The position numbers were made by a program, and so were the translations under genes. DNA of 43,474 nucleotides from the NCBI GenBank assembly GCA_910579495.1, contig CAJTVD010000015.1:17738-61211 (forward strand). Reading direction: 5' to 3'. Below the pieces are notes generated by a model. That model made no database searches. It had not been told where the DNA came from and saw only the letters and a list, made by a program, of their open reading frames with translations. Source of the stretch: an uncultured Lachnospiraceae bacterium. GTDB taxonomy: Bacteria > Bacillota > Clostridia > Lachnospirales > Lachnospiraceae. The number at the start of each line of letters is the position of its first letter. The stretch's first letter is position 1. This document shows positions 1 through 8,301 of the stretch, in pieces.

Positions 1-146
1 AACTGGGGCAGCCACAGGATGCCGTGGCGGAGACCTATGTTGGGATAATCGAATATCTGTACCTGTGCAGGGAGAAAATTGCCCTGGACAGGGCCCGGGG
101 GTATTACGCCTGTGAGGAAGCAATGGAAAGTGAAGAGGACAGATAA
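1..146 (+). CDS. C-terminal fragment of an unidentified protein
   Basis: An open frame enters from the left edge and stops at TAA 144-146, giving about 47 residues that end in an acidic tail (EEAMESEEDR). The fragment is rich in charged and aromatic residues (EYLYLCREKIALDRARGYYACEEA), which suggests a helical C-terminus, but I do not recognise the family. It ends about 50 bases before the DUF4132 gene on the same strand, so the two probably share a transcript. No function can be inferred from this piece. Confidence 0.55.
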   Translation, partial: LGQPQDAVAETYVGIIEYLYLCREKIALDRARGYYACEEAMESEEDR

Positions 147-153
147 TGGTAAT

Positions 154-173
154 ATGCCGCTGCCAGGCGGCAT
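154..173 (+). other. short intercistronic hairpin
   Basis: ATGCCGC (154-160) pairs with GCGGCAT (167-173) around a six-base loop. It lies between the stop of the partial upstream gene and the Shine-Dalgarno GAGGAGG of the DUF4132 gene. There is no T-tract, so it is more likely an mRNA stability or translation-insulating hairpin than a terminator. Confidence 0.4.
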
Positions 174-197
174 GGGGTTAGAGGAGGTAATAGAATT

Positions 198-3100
198 ATG
201 ATGAACCCAAAAGACAGTAACAACCGGAAAACAGAAGAGGTACTGGAGCTGCTCTCCCTCACGGGGCAGGAGTTAGCCCTGGCGGAGGCATATCTTATTG
301 GAGAGGAAGGGGAAGAGGCGCTGGAATCCATTTCCTTCCGGGATTTATCGGTAATCCCTGCGGAGAAACCCTTAAAGCTATTCCGGGATTTGCTGAAAAG
401 GGGAAAAAAGGAAGAGATGGGCAGGCTGTTTTCCCTTTTATTTTCCATAGGCCAGTCTACCTGCTACCAGCTTGTGCCTATGGACATGATGAATGGCCAG
501 CAGCAGCTGTTACCTGGGGAGGCATATAAAAAGGCCGCTGTTTATGGCGCTTATCTTGGGTTAAACGGTTATGTGCTTCGGGGGATTACCATAAGGAATC
601 TGATTACCATAGCGGGGGAAAGCCCGGAGATATTAAAGAAAGCCGCAGAGCATGAGAAAAATTCAGTAGAAAACGGAAAGCTGGTCCTCCTTGCGGCCTA
701 CTTTATGGTGAAATACCAGGGGGTGGATAGCCCGGAGAAAAAGAAGGGTGGATTTCTGGAAAGTGTAGGAAAGCTTTTAGGCATGAAAAATCCCGGGGAG
801 GGATCTTGTGCTGCCATTGACAAGGAGGATGCGCCGCTGATGGCAAAGTACGAGGATATTATCTTATCCCGCCTGGGCGCTTTGTTTAAAAATCAGATGG
901 ATGCTGGCTCCCTTGGAAAAATCAGAAATGATATCTTAAGTGGGGAGGTAACGGAGAAGGCCTTACAGCTTGCAGGCACATGTGGGGTTTCCGATTTCCT
1001 CATCCGGCTTTTTGGGGGGATGGCCTATCTGAATTATCCCCTTTCCACCAGGCTGAAAAACATAGTGAAAGTGGCGCTGGCAACTCATGGGAACTGGGTG
1101 GTCCCCTCAGGGAAAAATGCCATGCTGGACGCTATGGCTCTTGTGAGTGAAGGGCTGCCTATGAATATTCTGGTAAAAGGCGGGGATTATGACAGGATAT
1201 TTGGCATAGATGCGGGCAGATACATATGCTGGGCGGCTGGCAGGGGCTGTATGCCCATTTTGAAGGCGCAATTTCAAAATAACAGGGAATGTTATATTGA
1301 AATTCTGGATAAGGCGGACCTGGAATTGTCAGATAAACTCTTTGGGGCGATAAAGGAACAGGACAGGGTTCTTTATGAAAAACTCCTGCAGGAGAGAAAA
1401 CGCCAGGGGAATAACAAAGACAGGGAAAAGCTGATCGGTGCCCTGGTTGGTAAGGATTATACCAATGCCCATATCATCAAAGACTATCTGAGGGGAGAAA
1501 CCCAGGTGGATACCCTCTACCCTATTGCTATGCAGATCGGGGAAAAATATTATTATGGAGGCCTTGTGGAGCGGAGGCTGGTCAAGGGGTATATGAATAA
1601 TTACCAGGACCAGATGTTTTACCGCAGATGCCAGGTATTTATGCTCTTAAAACGCAGCGGTTATTTCTTCCAGGAGGATATCCTGGTGAATAACCAGGTG
1701 GACCCTGCCAAGGCAGCCGGGCTGTTCAGGAATCTGGAAGCGGAAGGGCTGGGGATTTCTTATCAGCTTACGGGAATGGCAATGATTTATGATGCTTTAT
1801 ATTCCAGCCAGTGGAAGGAGGCTTTTTTGGCTGGGGCGGAGGAAGCTTTTGCCGGTTATCTGCAGGAGAAAAGGGAGGAGGCCTTAAGCGCCTTTTCCGG
1901 GGCGGATGCTTTTGGGCGTTTCTTTTCTTTGCGCATTATGGGCAAGGCGGCAGAGGAGAACAAGAAGGAAATTCTGGGCTATTCCCAGGACAGCGCAAAG
2001 GTAGTGAAAGAGGAACTGCTTTCCATCTTTTCCAGGCAGAGGGGCTGGGAAGAAGAGGCCAAAGGCTTCTTAGCCTCCAAGAAAGCGGCGGAGCGGGAGC
2101 TGGCTATCCGGGTATTGCTGCGCTGGCAGGAAGAAGGCGGGGACTACCAGGAGCTGCTCCGGCAGGTTCTGGAAAAGGAGAAAAATGCCAAGATAAGGGG
2201 AATCCTGGAAAATGCCCTTACAGGCGGGCAGGGAGCGGCTTTTGGTGCAAAAGCCCTTACCAGGGAAGACCTGGTAAAAGAAATGCATAAAGGGGGCAAA
2301 AAGCGTACCCTGGCGTGGGCTTATGGGACGCCCTTTTCCCAGGTACACAGAAAGAACGGGGAGATTGCCCAGGAGGAATACTTGCAGGCGGTTTTTCTGT
2401 GCTATTCCCATGGGGAGGGCTGCGGGGTGAGCAAAAACGCCGCAATCCTGGCAGAAGACCTGGAAGAGGAGGAACTGGCCGTTTATGTGAACGAGCTTTT
2501 TGACAAATGGCTGGAGGCCGGAGGGGAAGCCAAAAAACGCTGGGTGCTTTATGCAGCGTCCATACATGGGGGCTATGAGATTATCCGGAAGCTGCAGCAT
2601 CAGATACAGGAATGGCCCCAGAACGCTAGAGGGGCTATTGCATCGGAGGCTGTCTGTGCCCTTGCCTTAAATCCCCTTCCCCAGGCGCTTTTGATTGTGG
2701 ACGGCATTTCCAGGAAATTTAAGTTCAAGCAGGTAAAAGCTGCGGCGGGGAAAGCGCTGGAATTTGCCGCTTCCCAGCTGGGCATTACCAGGGAAGAGCT
2801 GGCGGACCGGATTGTGCCTGACCTTGGCTTTGACGAAAATATGGAAAGAAGCTTTGACTATGGGGAGAGAAGCTTTAAGGTAGCTATCACCCCTTCCCTG
2901 GAAATTGAGGTTTATGACCAGAATGGCAAAAAGCTGAAAAATATGCCATCTCCGGGCAAGAGGGACGATGAAAAAAAGGCGGCGTTGGCTTATGAAGAAT
3001 TTAAACAGATGAAAAAGCAGATGAAAATCACCGTAAGCAGCCAGAAAATGAGGCTGGAGCTGGCTCTTTCCACAGGAAGGGAATGGAGCGTGGAAGCCTG

Positions 3101-3809
3101 GAAAGCCCTTTTTGTGAAAAATCCCGTCATGCATCAGTTTGCCATAGGGCTGATATGGGGTGTCTATGAAGACAGGAAACTGATTTCCAGCTTCCGCTAT
3201 ATGGAGGATGGTACCTTTAACACCAAGGACGAGGAGGAGTTCACCCTTCCTAAGGAAGGGAAGATTGGCCTTGCCCATCCCATAGAGCTGGCAGCGGAAG
3301 CAGCAGAAGCCTGGAAACAGCAGCTGGAGGACTACGAGATCAGCCAGCCCATTGAGCAGCTCCAGAGGACGGTTTACCGTATGACAGAAGAAGAGGCAGC
3401 CAGCCAGAGGCTGGAACGCTTTGGGGGATGCATTGTCAATGATTTATCCCTTGGGGGGAAGCTTACAGGGCTTGGCTGGTACCGGGGCTCCGTGCAGGAC
3501 GCCGGTGGGTTTTATACCTATTACAGGGAGGACGTGGAGCTTTCCCTTGGGGTGGAACTGCACTTTTCAGGAAGCTTTGTAGGGGGTGAAAACGGCGATG
3601 TTACCGTCTATGATGCCAGATTTTACAAAGCAGGCACCATAGAGCGGGGCAGCTATATGTATGATGAGGCGGGGAAAGAAAAAGCCTGTTTCTTAAGGGA
3701 TATTCCGGAAAGATATTTCAGCGAGGTGGTGTGGCAGCTTGCCAAAGCCACATCCTCCAGCCAGGAACGGAATGAAAACTGGAAAAACGAACAGAACGAA
3801 AAATGGTAA
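198..3809 (+). CDS. DUF4132 domain-containing protein
   Basis: A very large cytoplasmic protein of 1203 residues with no signal peptide or membrane segment. The first two-thirds are helical and repeat-like, with many Leu/Ala/Glu-rich segments. The C-terminal third carries the region I recognise as DUF4132: the FDYGERSFKVAI block, an EWSVEAWKALFVKNPVMHQF block and the IGLIWGVYEDRKLI block, roughly residues 880-1110. The family is associated with MolR-like proteins and its biochemical role is not established. The start is chosen at ATG 198 because GAGGAGG stands 10 bases upstream; a second ATG follows directly at 201. It is followed after 26 bases by the DUF885 gene, so the two probably share an operon. 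The family assignment is firm; function is unknown. Confidence 0.85.
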   Translation: MMNPKDSNNRKTEEVLELLSLTGQELALAEAYLIGEEGEEALESISFRDLSVIPAEKPLKLFRDLLKRGKKEEMGRLFSLLFSIGQSTCYQLVPMDMMNGQQQLLPGEAYKKAAVYGAYLGLNGYVLRGITIRNLITIAGESPEILKKAAEHEKNSVENGKLVLLAAYFMVKYQGVDSPEKKKGGFLESVGKLLGMKNPGEGSCAAIDKEDAPLMAKYEDIILSRLGALFKNQMDAGSLGKIRNDILSGEVTEKALQLAGTCGVSDFLIRLFGGMAYLNYPLSTRLKNIVKVALATHGNWVVPSGKNAMLDAMALVSEGLPMNILVKGGDYDRIFGIDAGRYICWAAGRGCMPILKAQFQNNRECYIEILDKADLELSDKLFGAIKEQDRVLYEKLLQERKRQGNNKDREKLIGALVGKDYTNAHIIKDYLRGETQVDTLYPIAMQIGEKYYYGGLVERRLVKGYMNNYQDQMFYRRCQVFMLLKRSGYFFQEDILVNNQVDPAKAAGLFRNLEAEGLGISYQLTGMAMIYDALYSSQWKEAFLAGAEEAFAGYLQEKREEALSAFSGADAFGRFFSLRIMGKAAEENKKEILGYSQDSAKVVKEELLSIFSRQRGWEEEAKGFLASKKAAERELAIRVLLRWQEEGGDYQELLRQVLEKEKNAKIRGILENALTGGQGAAFGAKALTREDLVKEMHKGGKKRTLAWAYGTPFSQVHRKNGEIAQEEYLQAVFLCYSHGEGCGVSKNAAILAEDLEEEELAVYVNELFDKWLEAGGEAKKRWVLYAASIHGGYEIIRKLQHQIQEWPQNARGAIASEAVCALALNPLPQALLIVDGISRKFKFKQVKAAAGKALEFAASQLGITREELADRIVPDLGFDENMERSFDYGERSFKVAITPSLEIEVYDQNGKKLKNMPSPGKRDDEKKAALAYEEFKQMKKQMKITVSSQKMRLELALSTGREWSVEAWKALFVKNPVMHQFAIGLIWGVYEDRKLISSFRYMEDGTFNTKDEEEFTLPKEGKIGLAHPIELAAEAAEAWKQQLEDYEISQPIEQLQRTVYRMTEEEAASQRLERFGGCIVNDLSLGGKLTGLGWYRGSVQDAGGFYTYYREDVELSLGVELHFSGSFVGGENGDVTVYDARFYKAGTIERGSYMYDEAGKEKACFLRDIPERYFSEVVWQLAKATSSSQERNENWKNEQNEKW

Positions 3810-3835
3810 AGGCGGGAGGGGCTTAAGCGGCAGAA

Positions 3836-5647
3836 ATGAAATTCAATTTAAACAGGCAGCCGTTGAAATGGGCGGCTGGCATTTGTACCGTATTTTGTTT
3901 TTTGGCTCTTTTTCGCCTGTTAGGGCGGGAAAATACACCTACAGGGGATGAGCCTGCCTACGGGGCTGGGCAGTTCGGCCTTTTTGTGGAGGAATTGTTC
4001 AGGGAAGAGGTAAAGGCCAACACAGTTAACCTCCATTTCACCCTGGCATATCCGGAAAAGTATGGGATTGGGGATTATGAGGCTACTTTGGGAAGTTATT
4101 CGCTGGAAGACTTTGAAAAAGCCCACAGCCAGATGGATGAGCTGGTGGAGGAACTGCAGAAATTTGATCTTTCAGAATTTTCCAGGGAACAGAAGCTGAC
4201 TTATGATATTCTGCTGGATTATGCAAATCTGCAGCTTTCGGCAAAAGACTATACCCTGTTGGAGGAGGTCCTTGGCCCTGTGACAGGGTATCAGATACAG
4301 CTTCCTATGCTATTGGCAGAGTATACCTTCCGCACCAGGCAGGATATAGAGGACTATCTGGTACTGGTTTCCCAGGTGGATGATGTGGTGGAAGAAATTG
4401 CCGCCTTTGAAAAGGAGAAGTCCCAGGCTGGATTTTTTATGCCCGATTATGCGGTGGATGCAGTTATTAGCCAATGCAATGAATTTATTGCAAATCCGGA
4501 AGAAAACTACATGATAGAGATATTTAATGACAGGATTGATTCTTTTGGGGGACTTACCTGGGAAGAAAGGGAGGGCTATAAGGAGGAAAATTTTTCCATT
4601 GTCACTACCCAGGTAGCCTCAGGGTATCAGAGCCTGGTGGAGGAACTAAAGCAGCTTAAAGGCAGCGGGGACAACCAGCAGGGGCTGTGCTATTATGAAG
4701 GAGGGAAGGAATACTATGAGTATCTGGTAAGGGCAGCCACGGGCAGTGATGGTTCTGTTACAGAATTGCAGGAACGCACGGAGGAATTTATAGAAAATTA
4801 TTATGACGTCCTTGAGAAAGCATTATTTCAGGATACCAGCCTTTACAGCAGAATGCTGGGCTGCCAGCCTTCTGCCACAGAGCCGGAGGAAATCCTGGAG
4901 GAAGCCGCAAAGAAAGCAGAAGAGGATTTTCCCACGCCTCCTGCGGCTGGCTGTACGGTTAAATATGTACATCCTTCCCTGGAAGAAAATGGCATCCTGG
5001 CCTATTACCTGACAACTCCTGTGGATGATGTGGAGAATAACGTTATTTATATTAATAAAAAGAATTTAAACATGGAGGAAAAGACACAGGCAGATTTTTA
5101 TGCCACACTGGTCCATGAGGGATATCCGGGACATTTGTACCAGAATGTCTATACGGCCTCCTGTGGGCTTCCCCTGATCCGGAACCTGCTTTCTTATCCT
5201 GGGTATACAGAGGGCTGGGCAACCTATGTGGAATGTGAGTATGGATTTGGTTTCGCTGTGGAGGATGAGGCGGTTGCAGAGCTGCTTTCACAGAGCCAGT
5301 TGTTTTCCTTGGCGGTCAGCTCTTATATGGATATGGGGATCCATTATGATGGGTGGAGCCGGCCAGAGGCAAAAGAATACCTGGCACGCCTGGGCATTGC
5401 CGATGAAGAAATGGTGGATGAATTTTATGAATTTATGGTGGAAGAGCCGGCCTGCTATCTTAGTTATTTTATTGGGTGCCTGGAATTTATGGATCTTAGG
5501 GAAAAGGCCCAGGGCCGCCTGGGGGAGGCTTTTGATGCCAGGGGATTCCACCAGTTTCTGCTGGAAATGGGGCCTGCGCCTTTTTATGTGATAGAAGAGT
5601 ACATGGAGGAATGGCTGGGGGAGCAGATTCAGGAAGAGGAGCCTTAA
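3836..5647 (+). CDS. DUF885 family membrane-anchored metallopeptidase-like protein
   Basis: A 603-residue protein with one N-terminal hydrophobic segment (about residues 11-28, AAGICTVFCFLALFRLL) that should anchor it outside the membrane; no clean lipobox is visible. The body matches DUF885, a family related to zinc carboxypeptidases. The diagnostic motif HEGYPGH lies at residues 427-433, with H427, E428 and H433 as likely metal or catalytic residues. A downstream GYTEGWATYVE block supplies the further glutamate typical of the family. Length is normal for clostridial members (about 550-620). Substrate is unknown, probably peptides. It starts 26 bases after the DUF4132 stop and ends two bases before the next ATG, so it is the middle gene of a tight cluster. 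Confidence 0.85.
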   Translation: MKFNLNRQPLKWAAGICTVFCFLALFRLLGRENTPTGDEPAYGAGQFGLFVEELFREEVKANTVNLHFTLAYPEKYGIGDYEATLGSYSLEDFEKAHSQMDELVEELQKFDLSEFSREQKLTYDILLDYANLQLSAKDYTLLEEVLGPVTGYQIQLPMLLAEYTFRTRQDIEDYLVLVSQVDDVVEEIAAFEKEKSQAGFFMPDYAVDAVISQCNEFIANPEENYMIEIFNDRIDSFGGLTWEEREGYKEENFSIVTTQVASGYQSLVEELKQLKGSGDNQQGLCYYEGGKEYYEYLVRAATGSDGSVTELQERTEEFIENYYDVLEKALFQDTSLYSRMLGCQPSATEPEEILEEAAKKAEEDFPTPPAAGCTVKYVHPSLEENGILAYYLTTPVDDVENNVIYINKKNLNMEEKTQADFYATLVHEGYPGHLYQNVYTASCGLPLIRNLLSYPGYTEGWATYVECEYGFGFAVEDEAVAELLSQSQLFSLAVSSYMDMGIHYDGWSRPEAKEYLARLGIADEEMVDEFYEFMVEEPACYLSYFIGCLEFMDLREKAQGRLGEAFDARGFHQFLLEMGPAPFYVIEEYMEEWLGEQIQEEEP

Positions 5648-5649
5648 GT

Positions 5650-6594
5650 ATGGGAGAAATTGATATCAATATTAAAAATTTTATAAAAATAGACTCTGTA
5701 TTTTCCCAGTTGTTTAGCCAGGGGGTATTTGGGGGGAAAATACAGATAGATCCTGATAAATTACAGGAGTTTGACACAGCCAGCCAGGAAACGGTAAAGA
5801 ACAGGGAGGGGGAAATGGAAAGCCTGGAGCGCCTGCGGGATGCCCGGAAGGTAGCCATGCTTTTTGACAAGAAGGTAGCCTTTCAGGTAATTATGGGAGT
5901 AGAAGGGCAGACGGGAGTGCATTACTATATGCCTGTGCGGTGTATGGAACTGGATGCATTATCATACATGCACCAATGTAAAAAGATATCGGAAAAAGCC
6001 AAAGAGGGTAACCGCCTGGAAAAATTTTCAGATGGGATCCCAAGAGGAACCAAAATAATACCTGTGGTAACGCTTGTGTTTTATGTAGGCAGCAGGCCAT
6101 GGGACGGCCCGGTGAGCATATATGATATGCTGGATATTCCTGATAATATGAAAGAGTGGATGAAAAGCACAGCTTCTGATTATCGGATGAACCTGATAGA
6201 TGCAAGACATATGAGTGATGAAGAAATCGACAGGTTTGAGGGAGACTTAAAAGTTTTTCTGCTTATGCTGTGTGGGCGCTATAACAGGGAGAAGCTGAAG
6301 TCAGTGATTGCCATGCACCGTGAAACATGGTATGCTATTAGTGCAATAAAAAAAGACAGAAGATATATAGAATATATAGACAGTGTTTCCGATGAAGAGG
6401 TAATGGGAGGTGTGAATATGGACGCGGCCCTGGACTATATTGAGGCAAAAGGAAAAGCAGAAGGCATTGATAAGGTCAATCAATTGGCACTGCTTCTTTT
6501 CCGGGACGGGCGGATAGATGATTTTGTGGAGTCAGCCGGGAATGTGGAGTATCAGAAGCAGTTATTTGTAGAATATGGTTTGGAAGAACCGTAA
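5650..6594 (+). CDS. Rpn/PD-(D/E)XK nuclease family protein (YhgA-like putative transposase)
   Basis: A 314-residue protein of the Rpn/YhgA-like family common in Lachnospiraceae. Rpn proteins are PD-(D/E)XK nucleases implicated in RecA-independent recombination, often labelled putative transposases. The core reads D64 (RLRDARK), then the GVEGQT motif with E85-x-Q87, followed by the HYYMPVRCMELDALSY segment usual for the family and a PVVTLVFYVGSRPWDGP strand. The start is ATG 5650, preceded by GGAAGAGGAG and only two bases after the DUF885 stop; a longer frame from 5611 would overlap that gene and has no better ribosome site. The C-terminus carries an EAKGKAEGI helix, as many family members do. 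No terminal inverted repeats were seen, so it is not an obvious insertion sequence. Confidence 0.8.
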   Translation: MGEIDINIKNFIKIDSVFSQLFSQGVFGGKIQIDPDKLQEFDTASQETVKNREGEMESLERLRDARKVAMLFDKKVAFQVIMGVEGQTGVHYYMPVRCMELDALSYMHQCKKISEKAKEGNRLEKFSDGIPRGTKIIPVVTLVFYVGSRPWDGPVSIYDMLDIPDNMKEWMKSTASDYRMNLIDARHMSDEEIDRFEGDLKVFLLMLCGRYNREKLKSVIAMHRETWYAISAIKKDRRYIEYIDSVSDEEVMGGVNMDAALDYIEAKGKAEGIDKVNQLALLLFRDGRIDDFVESAGNVEYQKQLFVEYGLEEP

Positions 6595-6604
6595 AACCCC
6601 ATAA

Positions 6605-6645
6605 ACCAGGCAGCGGGAGCATATTCTTATGCTCCCGTTTCCTGG
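6605..6645. terminator. bidirectional rho-independent terminator
   Basis: GGGAGCATA (6615-6623) pairs with TATGCTCCC (6628-6636) around TTCT, inside outer arms CCAGG (6606-6610) and CCTGG (6641-6645). It sits between the convergent Rpn-family and symporter genes. T-runs are short (GTTT, TTGTT), so strength is uncertain, but position and stem suit termination from both sides. Confidence 0.6.
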
Positions 6646-6650
6646 TTGTT

Positions 6651-6688
6651 ACTATAAGCTGCCCCGTGAAGCATGGCAGCGTTTGCTT
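6651..6688. repeat. 13-nt-loop hairpin repeat, copy 1 (diverged)
   Basis: Aligned by eye with the copy at 27941-27977, this 38-base stretch keeps the ATAAG head, the hairpin and the GCGTTTG tail. Stem GCTGC (6658-6662) and GCAGC (6676-6680) enclose the 13-base loop CCCGTGAAGCATG. Compared with the other copies (GCCGT/ACGGC), two stem pairs have changed on both sides, which keeps pairing. The repeat overlaps the 3' end of the symporter gene and supplies its last codons and stop. Confidence 0.65.
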
Positions 6689-8064
6689 CTTTGCCCCTCA
6701 TAATCTTTCAAAGAATCTATTGCCTGGCGGGACAGGGGAATCAGTGCCGCCATGTTAAAAATTGTCATCAGCCCAATCCCCACATCCCCCAGGTCCCACA
6801 CAAAGGTATAGGCGGCCAGGCCTCCTACAAAGAGCATCACCAGTGCCAGCAGTTTGTATAAGGTCTGGGAGAGCCAGTTGTCCCCGAACAGATAAGCTAT
6901 GTTAGGCCTTGCATAAAATAAAATACCAATAAAGGTGGAAAAACTAAACAGCCACAGGATCAGGGCAATAAAAACCACCCCAAAGGTACCCAGGTGATAA
7001 TCCATGGCAGCCTGTAAAAGCTCCATGCCCAAAAGCCCTTCCGTAAGCCCTGGGGGAGTCAGCAGTATAATCATGGCAGAACAGGTGCAAATGACGATGG
7101 TATCAATAAATACGCCGAAAGCCTGCAAAAGCCCTTCTTTAGCCGGATGGCTGATGTCAGCGGCAGCAGCGGCACAGGGAGCGGAGCCGGATCCGGCTTC
7201 ATTGGAAAAAAGCCCTCTTTTTGCCCCGTTCATAATCACCGCCCCAAAGCCCCCGGCCACCGCCTGGCGGATCCCAAAAGCTTCCTGGAATATCCTGCTG
7301 AAAACCTCAGGGAGCTGCCCTGTATTTTTCAGGATGATATAAATGGTGGCCAGGAAATAAAAGGCAGCCATAACAGGGACAGTCACATCCAGTACCTTAA
7401 CTGTGGCATTTTTGCGCAGCACGATTACCGCGCACACAACCACCAGGGCAATGGTAGTATAAAGGGGAGGGATGTGGAAGGCGTTGGTGAAGGCGGAGGA
7501 AACGGAATTTCCGATTACCTGGCTGATGCCGCACCAGCAGATTAAGCCGGAGATGGCAAAGAGCATGGCGGTAACAGAGCGTTTGCGCCTGGGGTTATTT
7601 TTCAGAAAAAGGTGATGGATGTAATAGGCAGGGCCGCCCCGGAAGCCCCCATATAGGGGATCCTTTTCCTTGTAAATCTGGGCAAGGACAGCTTCTGCAA
7701 AGGCAGTGGAAGAGCCTAAGAGGGCAGTTGCCCACATCCAGAAGACAGCCCCCGCCCCGCCGGCAGAGATAGCGGCTACTACGCCTACCAGGTTTCCCAT
7801 TCCCACCCGTGTGGCAGTGGAGATGACCAGCGCCTGGATCCCGGAGATGGCACCGCTTTGTGGGTGGCTCTTTTTTTCAGCGGTGATTTTCAGCATTTCG
7901 GGGAAAAGCCGGAAAGGCAGAAATCTGGTCCGCAGGGTAAAATAAATTCCAGAAGGGACCAAGACCAGGACCAGCAGGGACAGTCCCAGGGAGCTTCCGC
8001 CGGGCAGGGGGATTGAGATCAAATCTCCCCAGAGAAGGTTGTATACAAATTGAAAGATTGTCAT
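6652..8064 (-). CDS. sodium:alanine symporter (AGCS family)
   Basis: A 470-residue polytopic membrane protein with about ten hydrophobic segments. AGCS carriers import alanine, glycine or similar neutral amino acids with Na+. Family signatures are visible: GTRVGMGNLVGVVAAI-like residues near the N-terminus (ISTATRVGMGNLVGVVA) and the NEAGSGSAP motif in the middle (RGLFSNEAGSGSAPCAAAAA). Length is normal. The start at 8064 is supported by AGAGGAAA just upstream and by a sigma-A-like promoter at 8122-8150. It is a single-gene unit divergent from the hybrid kinase and convergent with the Rpn-family gene. Oddity: the last eleven codons (SKRCHASRGSL) lie inside a copy of the hairpin repeat, so the natural C-terminus was apparently rewritten by it. 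The exact substrate cannot be read from sequence. Confidence 0.9.
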   Translation of the reverse strand: MTIFQFVYNLLWGDLISIPLPGGSSLGLSLLVLVLVPSGIYFTLRTRFLPFRLFPEMLKITAEKKSHPQSGAISGIQALVISTATRVGMGNLVGVVAAISAGGAGAVFWMWATALLGSSTAFAEAVLAQIYKEKDPLYGGFRGGPAYYIHHLFLKNNPRRKRSVTAMLFAISGLICWCGISQVIGNSVSSAFTNAFHIPPLYTTIALVVVCAVIVLRKNATVKVLDVTVPVMAAFYFLATIYIILKNTGQLPEVFSRIFQEAFGIRQAVAGGFGAVIMNGAKRGLFSNEAGSGSAPCAAAAADISHPAKEGLLQAFGVFIDTIVICTCSAMIILLTPPGLTEGLLGMELLQAAMDYHLGTFGVVFIALILWLFSFSTFIGILFYARPNIAYLFGDNWLSQTLYKLLALVMLFVGGLAAYTFVWDLGDVGIGLMTIFNMAALIPLSRQAIDSLKDYEGQRSKRCHASRGSL

Positions 8065-8121
8065 GATGGTTTTCCTCTGTTTCTTTTTAGAAATCTGGTT
8101 GTATTTTCCTGTATGGAAATA

Positions 8122-8150
8122 AGTATACAGTAACCAGCGGAATTTGTAAA
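8122..8150 (-). promoter_or_regulatory. sigma-A promoter for the symporter gene
   Basis: On the minus strand TTTACA (8150-8145) and TATACT (8127-8122) are separated by 17 bases. The transcript would start near 8115, about 50 bases before the ATG at 8064. Read from sequence only. Confidence 0.55.
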
Positions 8151-8222
8151 ATAGATAAATCGTAACAGCCCAGATTGGCTCTTGTACTTTTCTGCAAAGA
8201 TACGATAACCGTTATATTTGCA

Positions 8223-8252
8223 TTGACAAACATGCAGGTTATTTATTAGAAT
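8223..8252 (+). promoter_or_regulatory. sigma-A promoter for the hybrid sensor kinase
   Basis: TTGACA (8223-8228) and TAGAAT (8247-8252) with an 18-base spacer. Transcription would begin around 8259, downstream of the first in-frame ATG (8257), which supports translation from 8302. A short palindrome ATAAC-C-GTTAT (8205-8215) lies just upstream of the -35 and could be a regulator site. Confidence 0.6.
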
Positions 8253-8301
8253 AAAGATGAATGTTCCAAAATTGTTTTATATACTGAAAGGAAGTCAAAA
8301 G

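Noticed and set aside
2070..3278. Antisense open frames within the DUF4132 gene
   Set aside because: No start signals or recognisable motifs; low-complexity shadow translations.
5650..6594. Active transposon carrying the Rpn-family gene
   Set aside because: Despite the putative-transposase label, no terminal repeats flank it and it is embedded two bases after another gene on the same strand.
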